64,000 nt of DNA from Streptomyces griseus subsp. griseus (GTDB taxonomy: Bacteria; Actinomycetota; Actinomycetes; Streptomycetales; Streptomycetaceae): assembly GCF_003610995.1 (NCBI RefSeq), contig NZ_CP032543.1:1178001-1242000 (forward strand), written 5' to 3'. The translations under genes were made by a program, and so were the position numbers. Numbering within the stretch: position 1 is the first letter of the stretch; each line of letters opens with the position of its first letter. Under the pieces are notes generated by a model. That model worked only from the letters and a program-made list of their open reading frames with translations, had not been told where the DNA came from and searched no databases. This document shows, one piece after another, positions 8,371 to 16,463 of this stretch.

Positions 8371-9033
8371 TCAGGCGCGGCCGGCCGCCGGCTCGTCGAG
8401 TTCGTCGTCCAGCTCCTCCTCGTCGAAGACGGCGCTGACGTCGAAGCGGCACACCACCAGCTCGGGGTCGGCGTCCTCGAACGGGGCGCCGAGCCACTCC
8501 CCGGGCTCGGGGAGCGCCTCCGCTGCCGAGACCCAGAGGGTGGAGTCCCCCTCCTCCAGGCCGAACTCCTTGTGCCGGGAGGCGATCTCGTCCGGTTCGT
8601 ACTCCCCGAAGAGCACACCGAGCGCGGCATGGACGCTGGTGCCGACCACCGGGGCCGTGGCACCGGCCGCGCCGGGTCCGGCGTCGATGCCGGCGAGGCG
8701 CTGGGCCTGGGCGAGCAGCCGCGGGGGCTCCGCGACCGCGTAGTCGCGCCGGATCAGCACGCTCAGCGCGCTGGGCTCGGCGGGTCCGGCGTAGGGCGGC
8801 AGGGAGTCGTCCGCGCCGGGGATCTCGAAGGGGGTGACCTCGTCGTGGCGGTCGTAGAGGAGTTCGTCGTAGACCTCGGCCGCAGCGGCCAGTGAGTTGA
8901 ACGCTTCGTAGACGGCGGGGTCGTCGTCCCCGGTACGGCGTTCGACCGCGTCGAGGTGACGGTCGATCGCGGCTTTGACCGCCTCGGCGGCGGCGCGTAC
9001 CTCGGCAGCGGTGGGCTGCGCAGCATCAGACAT
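8371..9033 (-). CDS. Conserved Streptomyces protein of unknown function
   Basis: This 220-aa acidic protein has a helical first half (EVRAAAEAVKAAIDRHLDAVERR) and a very acidic C-terminus (FDEEELDDELDEPAAGRA). No known domain is recognisable. I chose the ATG at 9033 (MSDAAQP) over an upstream in-frame ATG at 9072 because the extra 13 residues are not protein-like and would occupy the short divergent promoter shared with the DUF5703 gene. It converges on the pseudo-helicase gene. Confidence 0.65.
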   Translation of the reverse strand: MSDAAQPTAAEVRAAAEAVKAAIDRHLDAVERRTGDDDPAVYEAFNSLAAAAEVYDELLYDRHDEVTPFEIPGADDSLPPYAGPAEPSALSVLIRRDYAVAEPPRLLAQAQRLAGIDAGPGAAGATAPVVGTSVHAALGVLFGEYEPDEIASRHKEFGLEEGDSTLWVSAAEALPEPGEWLGAPFEDADPELVVCRFDVSAVFDEEELDDELDEPAAGRA

Positions 9034-9080
9034 AGTGCAGACGCTATCCGTACCGGGGCTCTGCCCGCACAATAGATGCG

Positions 9081-9269
9081 ATGCCGGAATACGAATTTGT
9101 CGACGTGTACGTGCCGCGCGGGGTCTCCCGCAAGGAAGCGGCCCGACTGCTGACCGACCACGCCGAGTACGGACACTGGGAGCTGGACCGCCTGACGCTG
9201 CGCCGCGACGGCAGCCGCAGGGTGCGGCTGCGCCGACGGATCATCCGTCAGCTACGCGCCACCTGGTGA
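9081..9269 (+). CDS. DUF5703 family small basic protein
   Basis: This 62-aa protein, MPEYEFVDVYVPRGVSRKEAARLL..., ends in an Arg-rich stretch (RRDGSRRVRLRRRIIRQLRATW). Length and opening match the DUF5703 family of small actinobacterial proteins. Its function is unknown. The basic tail could bind nucleic acid or membrane surfaces (inference). The stop codon lies inside the first copy of a 23-bp duplication, directly before a terminator. Confidence 0.7.
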   Translation: MPEYEFVDVYVPRGVSRKEAARLLTDHAEYGHWELDRLTLRRDGSRRVRLRRRIIRQLRATW

Positions 9270-9299
9270 CAGGGATACGCGCCACCTCATGACAGGGAA
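9254..9299. repeat. 23-bp tandem duplication across the DUF5703 stop codon
   Basis: Positions 9254-9276 and 9277-9299 are two copies of a 23-bp unit that differ at two adjacent bases (GG versus CA within CACCTGGTGACAGGGA). The first copy contains the last codons and TGA of the DUF5703 gene. The second lies wholly outside the gene, next to a terminator. Confidence 0.85.
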
Positions 9300-9325
9300 C
9301 GGGCCCCGCCGGCGCGGGGCCCGTC
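9300..9325. terminator. Terminator between DUF5703 gene and chpC
   Basis: ACGGGCCCCGC (9300-9310), a CGGC loop and GCGGGGCCCGT (9315-9325) form a perfect 11-bp G/C stem between two convergent genes. It probably acts on both. Confidence 0.75.
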
Positions 9326-9366
9326 CGTGTTGCGTCCTGCTGTGCTGCCCGGTGTGCGCGCCCGGA

Positions 9367-10167
9367 TCAGGCGGCGCTGCGGGAGCGGCGGTAGAGCACC
9401 GATCCCATCCCGGCGAGCAGCAGTCCGGCGCTGGCCGGGATGAGCATCTCCATGCCCCCCGCACCGGTGTGCGCGAGCTGCTCCTCCGGCCCGGGCGGGG
9501 TCACGGGGACGTTCGGCTCGGGCGGCTGGTTGGCCGGCGGCTCGACCGGCGGGACGACCGGCTTCTCCGGGGTGACCGGGGGCTTCTCCGGCTCCTCCGG
9601 CGGCGGGGGCGGCGGCTCGGCGTCGTTGGAGCAGCTGTTGCCGAAGGTCGGGTTCAGCAGCCCGATCACCGAGACGCTGTTGCCGCAGACGTTCACGGGG
9701 ACGCTGACCGGCGCCTGGATCGCGTTGCCGGAGAGGATGCCGGGCGAGCCCTGGGCGACCCCCTCCGCGCCCGCGCCGCCGGCCCGGTGACGGCCCGTGC
9801 CGGGCTCGCCGTGCCGGTCCGTCGCGGTGGTGTTCCCCGCCTGCGCCCCGTTGCCGGACTGCGCCCCGTCGGAGGAGCCGCCGCCGATACGGTTCTGCGC
9901 TCCGGAGCCCTGGCCGGACGCCGCCGACCCGTTCTCACAGTCGTTGCCGAAGGTCGGGTTGATGAGACCGCCGACGGTGACCGAGTTGCCGCAGACGTTG
10001 ACCGGGATGTCGATCGGGACCGAGACCGAGTTACCGGACAGCACGCCCGGCGATCCGGTGGCCGCGGAGGCCGCTCCGGCGTCGGCGTGAGCATAGCCGC
10101 CGCTGAGCGCGAGGACCCCGCCCGCCGCCGCCATGGTGATCAGGCCTTTACGAGTGACCTGTCGCAT
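9367..10167 (-). CDS. chpC: Long chaplin with two chaplin domains and sortase signal
   Basis: Chaplins are secreted hydrophobic amyloid-forming proteins that coat aerial hyphae. This 266-aa protein has a signal peptide (MRQVTRKGLITMAAAGGVLALSGGYAHA). Two chaplin domains follow (about residues 33-80 and 138-185), each with a Cys pair in CGNSVTVGGLINPTFGNDC-like segments. Then come a Pro-rich wall-spanning spacer and the LAHTG sorting motif, a hydrophobic helix and a basic tail (RRSRSAA). LAxTG motifs are used by SrtE sortases in Streptomyces. I chose the ATG at 10167 because the signal peptide starts there. Neighbour chpH and gene order match S. coelicolor chpC-chpH. Confidence 0.93.
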   Translation of the reverse strand: MRQVTRKGLITMAAAGGVLALSGGYAHADAGAASAATGSPGVLSGNSVSVPIDIPVNVCGNSVTVGGLINPTFGNDCENGSAASGQGSGAQNRIGGGSSDGAQSGNGAQAGNTTATDRHGEPGTGRHRAGGAGAEGVAQGSPGILSGNAIQAPVSVPVNVCGNSVSVIGLLNPTFGNSCSNDAEPPPPPPEEPEKPPVTPEKPVVPPVEPPANQPPEPNVPVTPPGPEEQLAHTGAGGMEMLIPASAGLLLAGMGSVLYRRSRSAA

Positions 10168-10236
10168 AGGTTCGTTTCCTGCCTTCTGCCTTCCGAAAAA
10201 CCCCCGGACATGACCGTGCGGGAGCCGAATGCCGAA

Positions 10237-10271
10237 CGGTCCCGGAGTGCATGGCACGCACTCCGGGACCG
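10237..10271 (-). terminator. Terminator after chpH
   Basis: Arms 10237-10250 (CGGTCCCGGAGTGC) and 10258-10271 form a perfect 14-bp stem with a 7-nt loop, between the chpH stop codon and the chpC promoter region. It should separate the two chaplin transcripts. Confidence 0.8.
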
Positions 10272-10306
10272 ACCGAGCTCAAGCCCTTACGGGCTGACGC
10301 ACAACG

Positions 10307-10540
10307 TCACGCGTTGACGCAGGTGTTGCCGAAGGCGGGGTTCAGCAGCCCGATCACGGAGACCGTGTTGCCGCACAGGTTGATCGGCACGTGGACCGGG
10401 ACCTGGACGACGTTGCCGGAGAGCACGCCGGGGCTGCCGATGGCCGCACCCTGGGCGCCCGCGTCGGCGGCAGCCATGCCCGCACCCGCGAGAACGAGGC
10501 CACCGGTGGCAGCCGCAACTGCGACGACCTTCTTGATCAT
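10307..10540 (-). CDS. chpH: Short chaplin
   Basis: This 77-aa secreted short chaplin has a signal peptide (MIKKVVAVAAATGGLVLAGAGMAAA) followed by one chaplin domain. The domain has the two conserved cysteines (INLCGNTVSV...PAFGNTCVNA) that form the intramolecular disulfide. The mature ~50 residues are highly hydrophobic and would assemble into amyloid-like fibrils on the hyphal surface. It has a strong AGGAGGAATC ribosome-binding site. A candidate developmental sigma-factor promoter lies 50-77 bp upstream. In S. coelicolor ChpH is one of the two short chaplins conserved across the genus. Confidence 0.93.
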   Translation of the reverse strand: MIKKVVAVAAATGGLVLAGAGMAAADAGAQGAAIGSPGVLSGNVVQVPVHVPINLCGNTVSVIGLLNPAFGNTCVNA

Positions 10541-10589
10541 GATTCCTCCTAGTTGGAAAGCGCGGTCCCAGCCGCGGACCGCAAACCTT

Positions 10590-10617
10590 GTAACGAGGAG
10601 GGCAGGGCGGGGCTACG
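10590..10617 (-). promoter_or_regulatory. Candidate BldN-type promoter of chpH
   Basis: On the minus strand CGTAGC (10617-10612) and CGTTAC (10595-10590) are separated by exactly 16 bp and sit 50-77 bp before the chpH start codon. As I remember it, the BldN sigma-factor consensus is close to CGTAAC-N16-CGTTGA, and chpH is a BldN target in S. coelicolor. The match is imperfect, so this is a prediction. Confidence 0.45.
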
Positions 10618-10705
10618 CGTGAACGCCGCGTTTCACCCTTTCGGTCACGTACGCACAGGCGGTCGAATTACGTACCCGACCGGTCGGCGGTTCGTGCGGG
10701 CCCGG

Positions 10706-12040
10706 TCAGCAGTTGTCGATGAACCGGTCGAGCACCCGCACGCCGAACTGCAGACCGTCGACCGGAACGCGCTCGTCCACGCCGTGGAACATCCCGGCGA
10801 AGTCCAGCTCCGGCGGCAGCTTCAGCGGGGCGAAGCCGAAGCCCCGGATGCCCAGGTCGTCGAAGGACTTGGCGTCGGTGCCGGCCGAGAGCATGTACGG
10901 CACGGCCCGGGCGATCGGGTCCTCGGCGACCAGCGCGGTCTGCATGGCGTCCACCAGAGCGCCGTCGAACGTGGTCTCCAGCGCCTTGTCGGCGTGCACG
11001 TCCTCGCGCTTCACGTGGGGGCCCAGGATCCGGTCCAGGTCGGCGAGGAACTCCTCCTCGTACCCCGGCAGGTAACGGCCGTCGACGTGGGCGGTGGCCT
11101 GGCCCGGGATGACGTTGACCTTGTAGCCCGCGCCGAGCTGGGTGGGGTTGGCGGTGTTCTGGAGGGAGGCCCCGATCAGCTTGGAGATGCCGCCGAGCTT
11201 GGCGAGCGTCTCGTCCATGTTCTCCGGGTCCAGCTCGGTGCCGAGCGCGTCGGAGAGCTCGTCCAGGAAGTGCCGCAGCGTCTTGGTGACACGCACCGGG
11301 AACTTGTGCCGCCCCAGCCGCCCCACCGCCTCGGACAGCTCCGTGATGGCGTTGTCCTTGTGGATCATCGAACCGTGCCCGGCGGTGCCGTCCACGGTGA
11401 GCTTCATCCAGTGCATGCCCTTCTGGGCCGTCTCCACCAGGTAGAGGCGCAGGTTCTCGTTGACGGTGAACGAGAAGCCGCCGACCTCGCTGATCGCCTC
11501 GTTGACGCCCTCGAAGAGCCCCGGGTGGTGGTCGACGAGGTAGCGGGCCCCGTATGTACCGCCCGCCTCCTCGTCCGCGAGGAAGGCCAGCACGATGTCG
11601 CGCGGGGGCTTGCGGCCGGTGCGCATCCGTTCCCGTACGACCGCGAGGGTCATCGCGTCCATGTCCTTCATGTCGACCGCGCCCCGGCCCCAGACGCAGC
11701 CGTCCGCGATCTCCCCGGAGAACGGGTCGTGCGTCCAGTCCGCCGCGTTGGCAGGGACGACATCGGTGTGCCCGTGGATGAGCAGGGCGGGCCGGGAGGG
11801 GTCCTCCCCCTCGATCCGGGCGACGGTGGAAGCACGGCCCTTGTGCGACTCGAAGATCTGCGGCTCCAGACCCACCTCGGCGAGCTTCTCCGCGACGTAC
11901 TCGGCGGCGAGCCGCTCACCGGGGCCGGAGTGGTCGCCGTAGTTGCTGGTGTCGATCCGGATCAGGTCACGACAGAGGTCCACGACCTCCCTCTCGGCGT
12001 TGCCGCCGCCGACGGTGCTGCCCGTGCTGCTCTCGCTCAC
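10706..12040 (-). CDS. M20-family metallopeptidase / deacylase
   Basis: This 444-aa cytoplasmic M20/M25/M40 protein has the zinc-site motifs LLIHGHTDVVPA (His and Asp) and WGRGAVDMKDMDA (Asp), and then LADEEAGGTYGARYL (general-base Glu and metal Glu). The dimerisation (lid) domain is in the middle. Members hydrolyse peptide or N-acyl amide bonds, for example dipeptides or N-acyl amino acids; the substrate here is unknown. I chose the GTG at 12040 because a GGAAGG ribosome-binding site lies 7 bp upstream; ATG codons at 12079 and 12130 lack a spaced site. It diverges from the tRNA-Leu gene. Confidence 0.85.
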   Translation of the reverse strand: MSESSTGSTVGGGNAEREVVDLCRDLIRIDTSNYGDHSGPGERLAAEYVAEKLAEVGLEPQIFESHKGRASTVARIEGEDPSRPALLIHGHTDVVPANAADWTHDPFSGEIADGCVWGRGAVDMKDMDAMTLAVVRERMRTGRKPPRDIVLAFLADEEAGGTYGARYLVDHHPGLFEGVNEAISEVGGFSFTVNENLRLYLVETAQKGMHWMKLTVDGTAGHGSMIHKDNAITELSEAVGRLGRHKFPVRVTKTLRHFLDELSDALGTELDPENMDETLAKLGGISKLIGASLQNTANPTQLGAGYKVNVIPGQATAHVDGRYLPGYEEEFLADLDRILGPHVKREDVHADKALETTFDGALVDAMQTALVAEDPIARAVPYMLSAGTDAKSFDDLGIRGFGFAPLKLPPELDFAGMFHGVDERVPVDGLQFGVRVLDRFIDNC

Positions 12041-12224
12041 GCTGCTTCCTTCCGCTGTCGCTGTGGTGCTCCCCTCCATCCTCCCGCGCCCACGGCCCAC
12101 ACCCAAGGCCGTGCACCCCCCGTCACGCACCGTTCACAGCCATCGGGGCGTGATCGAGCACCCTCGAATGTTTGCTATGGTTTTCCACGTCGGAACGGGC
12201 GAGGGCCCGCGAGACAGACACCTT

Positions 12225-12312
12225 GTCCGGGTGGCGGAATGGCAGACGCGCTAGCTTGAGGTGCTAGTGCCCTTTATCGGGCGTGGGGGTTCAAGTCCCC
12301 CCTCGGACACCA
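12225..12312 (+). tRNA. tRNA-Leu (anticodon GAG)
   Basis: This is an 88-nt class II tRNA with encoded CCA. The acceptor stem pairs GTCCGGG (12225-12231) with CTCGGAC (12302-12308), allowing one G-T. The anticodon stem is CTAGC/GCTAG around loop TTGAGGT, giving anticodon GAG at 12258-12260, which reads CTC/CTT leucine codons. A long variable arm (TGCCCTTTATCGGGCG) and a T-arm GGGGGTTCAAGTCCCCC follow. The discriminator is A12309, with CCA at 12310-12312. No integrase gene lies nearby, so it is not being used as an attachment site here. Confidence 0.97.
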
Positions 12313-12316
12313 GCAG

Positions 12317-12342
12317 GAGCCCCACTTCGGTGGGGCTCTTTT
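12317..12342 (+). terminator. Rho-independent terminator of the tRNA-Leu gene
   Basis: GAGCCCCAC (12317-12325), a TTCG tetraloop and GTGGGGCTC (12330-12338) form a perfect 9-bp stem followed by TTTT, 5 bp after the tRNA CCA end. Confidence 0.93.
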
Positions 12343-12374
12343 GCGTCACCGGGTTCAGCGGGAAAGGGGCGAGG

Positions 12375-13313
12375 ATGAGAGGCCGCAGGAAGGCGTCCGC
12401 CGCTCCTCTCCCCCAGCGGGACGGGATCGATGCCGTACGTGTGCGGCTGCCGGAGGATCCCGGTGGGCTCCGGGCGGGCGTCGGGGAGTATCTGGCCGAG
12501 CGGTTCGGCGGGGCGATCGGGGCCGAGCGGGTCGCGGCGATGATCGACGCGGGGCGGTTCGTGGGGGCGGACGGGAGAGCTGTACGGGGGGACGAGCCGT
12601 ACACCGCCGGGCGGAGCCTCTGGTTCCACCGGGACTTCGCGGCCGAGGAGCCGGTTCCCTTCCCCATCGGGATCGTGTACCGGGACGCGCATCTCGTGGT
12701 CGCGGACAAGCCGCACTTCCTCGCGACCACACCCCGGGGGCGGCACATCACCGAGACCGCGGTGGCCCGGCTGCGGCGGGAGCTGGGGGTGCCCGCGCTC
12801 CAGCCCGCGCACCGGCTGGACCGGCTGACCGCGGGGCTGGTGCTCTTCGTGGTGCGGCCGGAGGAGCGGGGCGCGTACCAGACGCTGTTCCGGGACCGGC
12901 TGGTGCGCAAGGAGTACGAGGCGGTGGCCCCGTACGATCCGGAGCTCGTCCTGCCGCGGACCGTACGCAGCCGGATCGTGAAGGAGCGCGGGGTGCTCGC
13001 CGCCCGGGAGGAGCCGGGTGAGGCGAACAGCGAGAGTTACGTGGAGCTGGTGGAGCGGCGGGGCGGGCTGGGGCGCTATCGGCTGGCGCCCGCCACCGGG
13101 CGGACGCATCAGCTGCGGGTCCACATGAACGCTCTGGGGGTGCCGATCGTCCACGATCCGCTGTATCCGGTGGTGGAGCCGGAGGGGGCGGTGGAGGACT
13201 TCTCCCGGCCCCTCCAGCTGGTGGCGCGGCGGCTGGAGTTCACCGATCCGGTCAGCGGGGAGCCGCGCCGCTTCGCGAGCGGGCTGCGGCTCTCCGCCTG
13301 GCCGGAGGGGTGA
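12375..13313 (+). CDS. RluA-family RNA pseudouridine synthase
   Basis: This 312-aa protein has the catalytic motif HRLDRLTAGLVLF (Asp near residue 148) of the RluA/RluC/RluD family. The conserved segments GIVYRDAHLVVADKP upstream and ATGRTHQLRVHM downstream are also present. It isomerises uridine to pseudouridine in rRNA or tRNA; the target site is unknown. The N-terminal ~90 residues are a family-variable extension. I chose the ATG at 12375 because it lies after the tRNA terminator and has a G-rich ribosome-binding site. It is monocistronic and converges on the MBL gene. Confidence 0.88.
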   Translation: MRGRRKASAAPLPQRDGIDAVRVRLPEDPGGLRAGVGEYLAERFGGAIGAERVAAMIDAGRFVGADGRAVRGDEPYTAGRSLWFHRDFAAEEPVPFPIGIVYRDAHLVVADKPHFLATTPRGRHITETAVARLRRELGVPALQPAHRLDRLTAGLVLFVVRPEERGAYQTLFRDRLVRKEYEAVAPYDPELVLPRTVRSRIVKERGVLAAREEPGEANSESYVELVERRGGLGRYRLAPATGRTHQLRVHMNALGVPIVHDPLYPVVEPEGAVEDFSRPLQLVARRLEFTDPVSGEPRRFASGLRLSAWPEG

Positions 13314-13325
13314 CGTACGCGGTGC

Positions 13326-13955
13326 TCAGTGGCCGCGCTTGATCCAGTCGTCCAGCTGCGGCGCTTCCGCACCGATCGTGGTGGGGTCGCCGTGACCCGT
13401 GCGGACCTTGGTGTCGCCCGGGAGGGTGAGCAGCCGGTCCCGGATCGAGTCGATGATCGTGGGGAAGTCCGAGAAGGACCGGCCGGTGGCACCGGGACCG
13501 CCCTGGAAGAGCGTGTCACCGGTGAAGACCGTACCCAGCTCGGGGGCGTAGAGGCAGACACAGCCGGGGGCGTGGCCCGGGGTGTGCAGGACCGTGAGGG
13601 TGGTGCCCGCGACGGTGATCTCCTGGCCGTCGGCCAGGGGGCCGTCGGGGGTCCGTTCCGGGTGGGTCCGGAGCCAGAGCGGGAGGTCGTGCGGGTGGAG
13701 CCAAATCGGGGCGCCGGTGGCCTCGGCGAGGGCCGGGGCGGCGTCGATGTGGTCGTTGTGCGCGTGGGTGCAGACGATGGCGCGCAGCGTACGGCCGCCG
13801 AGCGCGGCCTCGATGGCGGCGGCGTCATGGGCGGCGTCGATCACGATCGCCTCGTTGTCGTCGCCGACGATCCAGACGTTGTTGTCGACGTCCCACTCGC
13901 CGCCGTCGAGGGCGAAGGTGCCGGAGGTGACCAGGTGGTCGATGCGGGCGGCCAT
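13326..13955 (-). CDS. MBL-fold hydrolase coupled to the mycothiol formaldehyde dehydrogenase
   Basis: This 209-aa metallo-beta-lactamase-fold protein has the metal motif THAHNDHID (H64, H66, D68, H69), and further ligands in HTPGHAPG and in FTGDTLF. It is glyoxalase II-like in length. Its ATG overlaps the stop codon of the upstream mycothiol-dependent dehydrogenase gene by one base (TGATG), so the two are translationally coupled. This suggests it hydrolyses a mycothiol thioester, such as S-formylmycothiol or a related adduct, made by its partner. The family assignment is firm; the substrate is inferred. Confidence 0.85.
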   Translation of the reverse strand: MAARIDHLVTSGTFALDGGEWDVDNNVWIVGDDNEAIVIDAAHDAAAIEAALGGRTLRAIVCTHAHNDHIDAAPALAEATGAPIWLHPHDLPLWLRTHPERTPDGPLADGQEITVAGTTLTVLHTPGHAPGCVCLYAPELGTVFTGDTLFQGGPGATGRSFSDFPTIIDSIRDRLLTLPGDTKVRTGHGDPTTIGAEAPQLDDWIKRGH

Positions 13956-15040
13956 CAGAGGACCACCACCGAGCGGAGGACGTCGCCGTCGTGCATGCGG
14001 GCGAAGGCCTGCTCGACGTCGCCCAGGCCGATGGTCTCGGTGACGAAGGCGGCGAGGTCGAGGCGGCCCTGCTGGTGCAGGTCGACGAGCATCGGGAAGT
14101 CGCGGGAGGGCAGGCAGTCGCCGTACCAGGAGGACTTGAGCGAGCCGCCGCGGCCGAAGACGTCCAGGAGCGGCAGTTCGAGCTTCATGTCCGGGGTGGG
14201 GACGCCGACGAGGACGACCGTTCCGGCGAGGTCGCGGGCGTAGAAGGCCTGTTCGTACGTCTCCGGGCGGCCGACGGCCTCGATGACGACGTCGGCGCCG
14301 TTGCCGTCGGTGAGGGCACGGATCGCCTCGACCGGGTCGGTGGAGCGGGAGTTGACGGTGTGGGTGGCGCCCATCTTCTTCGCCGTCTCCAGCTTGCGGT
14401 CGTCGATGTCGACCGCGATGATCTTCGCCGCCCCGGCCAGCCGGGCTCCGGCGATCGCCGCGTCGCCGACACCGCCGCAGCCGAGGACGGCGACCGAGTC
14501 ACCGCGGCCGACCTGGCCGGTGTTGATGGCGGCGCCGATGCCCGCCATCACGCCGCAGCCGAGGAGACCGGCCACCTCGGGGGCGACCTCCGGGTCGACC
14601 TTGGTGCACTGGCCGGAGGCGACGAGGGTCTTCTCGGCGAAGGCACCGATGCCGAGGGCGGGCGACAGCTCCGTGCCGTCCAGCAGCGTCATCTTCTGCT
14701 TGGCGTTGTGGGTGTCGAAGCAGTACCAGGGGCGACCGCGCAGACAGGCACGGCACTGCCCGCACACCGCACGCCAGTTGAGGATGACGAAGTCACCGGG
14801 GGCGACGTCCGTCACACCCTCGCCGACCGACTCCACGACGCCCGCCGCCTCGTGGCCGAGGAGGAAGGGGAACTCGTCGTTGATCCCGCCCTGCTTGTAG
14901 TGCAGGTCGGTGTGGCAGACGCCGCACGCCTGGATCTTCACGACGGCCTCTCCGGGACCGGGGTCGGGGATGACGATCGTCTCCACCCGCACCGGCTCGT
15001 TCTTCCCTGGAGCGATGACCGCTTGCACCTGCTGTGGCAT
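13955..15040 (-). CDS. mscR: S-(hydroxymethyl)mycothiol dehydrogenase
   Basis: This 361-aa zinc-dependent class III-type alcohol dehydrogenase begins [20 protein letters not shown]. Catalytic zinc ligands lie in [10 protein letters not shown] (C39) and LGHEAAG. The structural zinc cysteines lie in [15 protein letters not shown], and the NAD-binding loop is [12 protein letters not shown]. The sequence follows the actinobacterial mycothiol-dependent formaldehyde dehydrogenase/nitrosomycothiol reductase family. That family oxidises S-hydroxymethylmycothiol to S-formylmycothiol with NAD+ and can reduce S-nitrosomycothiol. Its operon partner is the MBL hydrolase. The symbol follows the actinobacterial usage mscR. 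Confidence 0.88.
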   Translation of the reverse strand: MPQQVQAVIAPGKNEPVRVETIVIPDPGPGEAVVKIQACGVCHTDLHYKQGGINDEFPFLLGHEAAGVVESVGEGVTDVAPGDFVILNWRAVCGQCRACLRGRPWYCFDTHNAKQKMTLLDGTELSPALGIGAFAEKTLVASGQCTKVDPEVAPEVAGLLGCGVMAGIGAAINTGQVGRGDSVAVLGCGGVGDAAIAGARLAGAAKIIAVDIDDRKLETAKKMGATHTVNSRSTDPVEAIRALTDGNGADVVIEAVGRPETYEQAFYARDLAGTVVLVGVPTPDMKLELPLLDVFGRGGSLKSSWYGDCLPSRDFPMLVDLHQQGRLDLAAFVTETIGLGDVEQAFARMHDGDVLRSVVVL

Positions 15041-15110
15041 AACCCTGCTCTCCCTGCTCCCGCGCTTCGTGAAGATCGATCGCGGACCACCGTACGCCTT
15101 GGGAGGCCTG

Positions 15111-15812
15111 CTACGGAGCCAGCACGTCCAGCTCGTGCAGGGCGCCCACCGCGATCTCCCTGGTGATGCGCTCGGCGGCCTCCGGGTCCCCCTCGCGGAC
15201 CGCTTCGGCCAGGCGTACGTGGAGGGTGACGGCGGCCGGGTCGGGGTCCTCGAACATCACCTGGTGGTGGGTGCGGCCGGCCAGGACCTCGGCGACGACA
15301 TCCCCGAGGCGGGCGAACATCTCGTTGCCGGAGGCGTTGAGGACGATCCGGTGGAAGGCGATGTCGTGTTCGAGGTAGCCCTCCAGCTGCTGGCCGCGTG
15401 AGGTGGCGACCATACCGAGGGCACGTTCGGTGAGCTCGGCGCACTGCTCGGCGGTGGCGTTTCGGGCGGCGAGGGAGGCCGCGACCGGTTCGATGGCCGA
15501 GCGCAGCACGGTGAGGGAGCGCAGCTGGCGGGGGCGGTCGGAGCCGGCCAGGCGCCAGCGGATGACCTGGGGGTCGTAGACGTTCCAGGTCTCGGCGGGA
15601 CGTACGGTCACCCCGACCCGGCGGCGGGACTCGACCAGGTGCATGGACTCCAGGACCCGGACCACTTCGCGGACCACCGTACGGGAGACGTCGAAGCGCT
15701 GGGCCAGTTCGTCGGTGCGTAGGACGCTGCCCGGCGGGCACCGGCCGGAGGAGATCTCCAGACCCAGGGTGTCCAGCACATGGGTATGCAGCCCCGGGCT
15801 CTGTGCGGTCAT
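15111..15812 (-). CDS. FadR-type GntR regulator of the gluconate operon
   Basis: This 233-aa protein has an N-terminal winged helix (residues ~10-70; [21 protein letters not shown] is the recognition region) and a C-terminal helical FCD ligand domain with metal-binding His/Asp residues ([10 protein letters not shown]). It diverges from gntK-gntP, and a nested palindrome lies in the shared promoter. In S. coelicolor the equivalent regulator (SCO1678, from memory) represses the gluconate genes. Release by gluconate or 6-phosphogluconate is likely but inferred. No good ribosome-binding site precedes the ATG at 15812, so a short or leaderless start is possible. Confidence 0.85.
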   Translation of the reverse strand: MTAQSPGLHTHVLDTLGLEISSGRCPPGSVLRTDELAQRFDVSRTVVREVVRVLESMHLVESRRRVGVTVRPAETWNVYDPQVIRWRLAGSDRPRQLRSLTVLRSAIEPVAASLAARNATAEQCAELTERALGMVATSRGQQLEGYLEHDIAFHRIVLNASGNEMFARLGDVVAEVLAGRTHHQVMFEDPDPAAVTLHVRLAEAVREGDPEAAERITREIAVGALHELDVLAP

Positions 15813-15848
15813 GGGGCAAGCCTACGGGGCGGCACCCGGGAGTTAAAA

Positions 15849-15887
15849 GTACGACGTATACGTCACAGACTCTTGAATAAGTCGTAC
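15849..15887. promoter_or_regulatory. Nested palindromic operator in the gluconate divergent promoter
   Basis: GACGTATACGTC (15853-15864) is an exact 12-bp palindrome with the GT..AC core seen in FadR-type GntR operators. An outer inverted repeat pairs GTACGAC (15849-15855) with GTCGTAC (15881-15887), overlapping the inner palindrome. Both lie between the regulator and gntK starts, where binding could control both directions. Confidence 0.6.
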
Positions 15888-15942
15888 CTAATGGGTTTCA
15901 GTAGCGCGACGGACCGATGTCGAAGAAGACAGCGAGGCACCC

Positions 15943-16452
15943 ATGAGCACCCCCCACGTCGTCGTGGTGATGGGCGTAGCAGGAACCGGCAAGACCACGA
16001 TCGGTCCCCTGCTCGCCGCCGAACTCGGCGTTCCGTACGCCGAGGGCGACGACTTCCACCCCCCGGCCAACATCGAGAAGATGTCGGCCGGCACCCCCCT
16101 GGACGACGACGACCGTTGGCCCTGGCTGGACGCCATCGGTGCGTGGGCGCACGGGCGGGCGGGGCTCGGCGGGGTCGTCTCCAGCTCGGCCCTCAAGCGG
16201 TCCTACCGGGACCGGCTGCGGGCCGGGGCGCCCGACGCCCTCTTTCTGCATCTGACCGGCGACCGGGCACTGATCGAGGAGCGGATGGCGGACCGCAAGG
16301 GCCACTTCATGCCCACCGCGCTCCTCGACTCGCAGTTCGCGACGTTGCAGCCGCTCCAGGCCGATGAGGCCGGGGTCGACGTCGACGTGTCCGGCACCCC
16401 TACGGAAATCACCCAGCGGGCCGTCGCCGCTCTGCGACGACTCGACAGTTAA
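15943..16452 (+). CDS. gntK: Gluconokinase
   Basis: This 169-aa P-loop kinase of the GntK/thermoresistant gluconokinase type has Walker A GVAGTGKT (residues 11-18), followed by GDDFHPPANIEKMSAGTPLDDDDRWPWL, the classic gluconate-binding and lid region. It phosphorylates D-gluconate to 6-phosphogluconate, feeding the pentose phosphate pathway. It is the first gene of a two-gene operon. gntP starts 11 bp after its stop. Confidence 0.93.
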   Translation: MSTPHVVVVMGVAGTGKTTIGPLLAAELGVPYAEGDDFHPPANIEKMSAGTPLDDDDRWPWLDAIGAWAHGRAGLGGVVSSSALKRSYRDRLRAGAPDALFLHLTGDRALIEERMADRKGHFMPTALLDSQFATLQPLQADEAGVDVDVSGTPTEITQRAVAALRRLDS

Positions 16453-16463
16453 GGACCATCACC

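Noticed and set aside
10553..12259. A 568-codon frame antisense to the M20 peptidase
   Set aside because: Composition is typical of the complement of a high-GC gene and it runs into the tRNA-Leu gene.
12225..12342. tRNA-Leu as an integration site for a mobile element
   Set aside because: The tRNA 3' end is followed by its own terminator and a housekeeping pseudouridine synthase; no integrase or duplicated tRNA end was seen.
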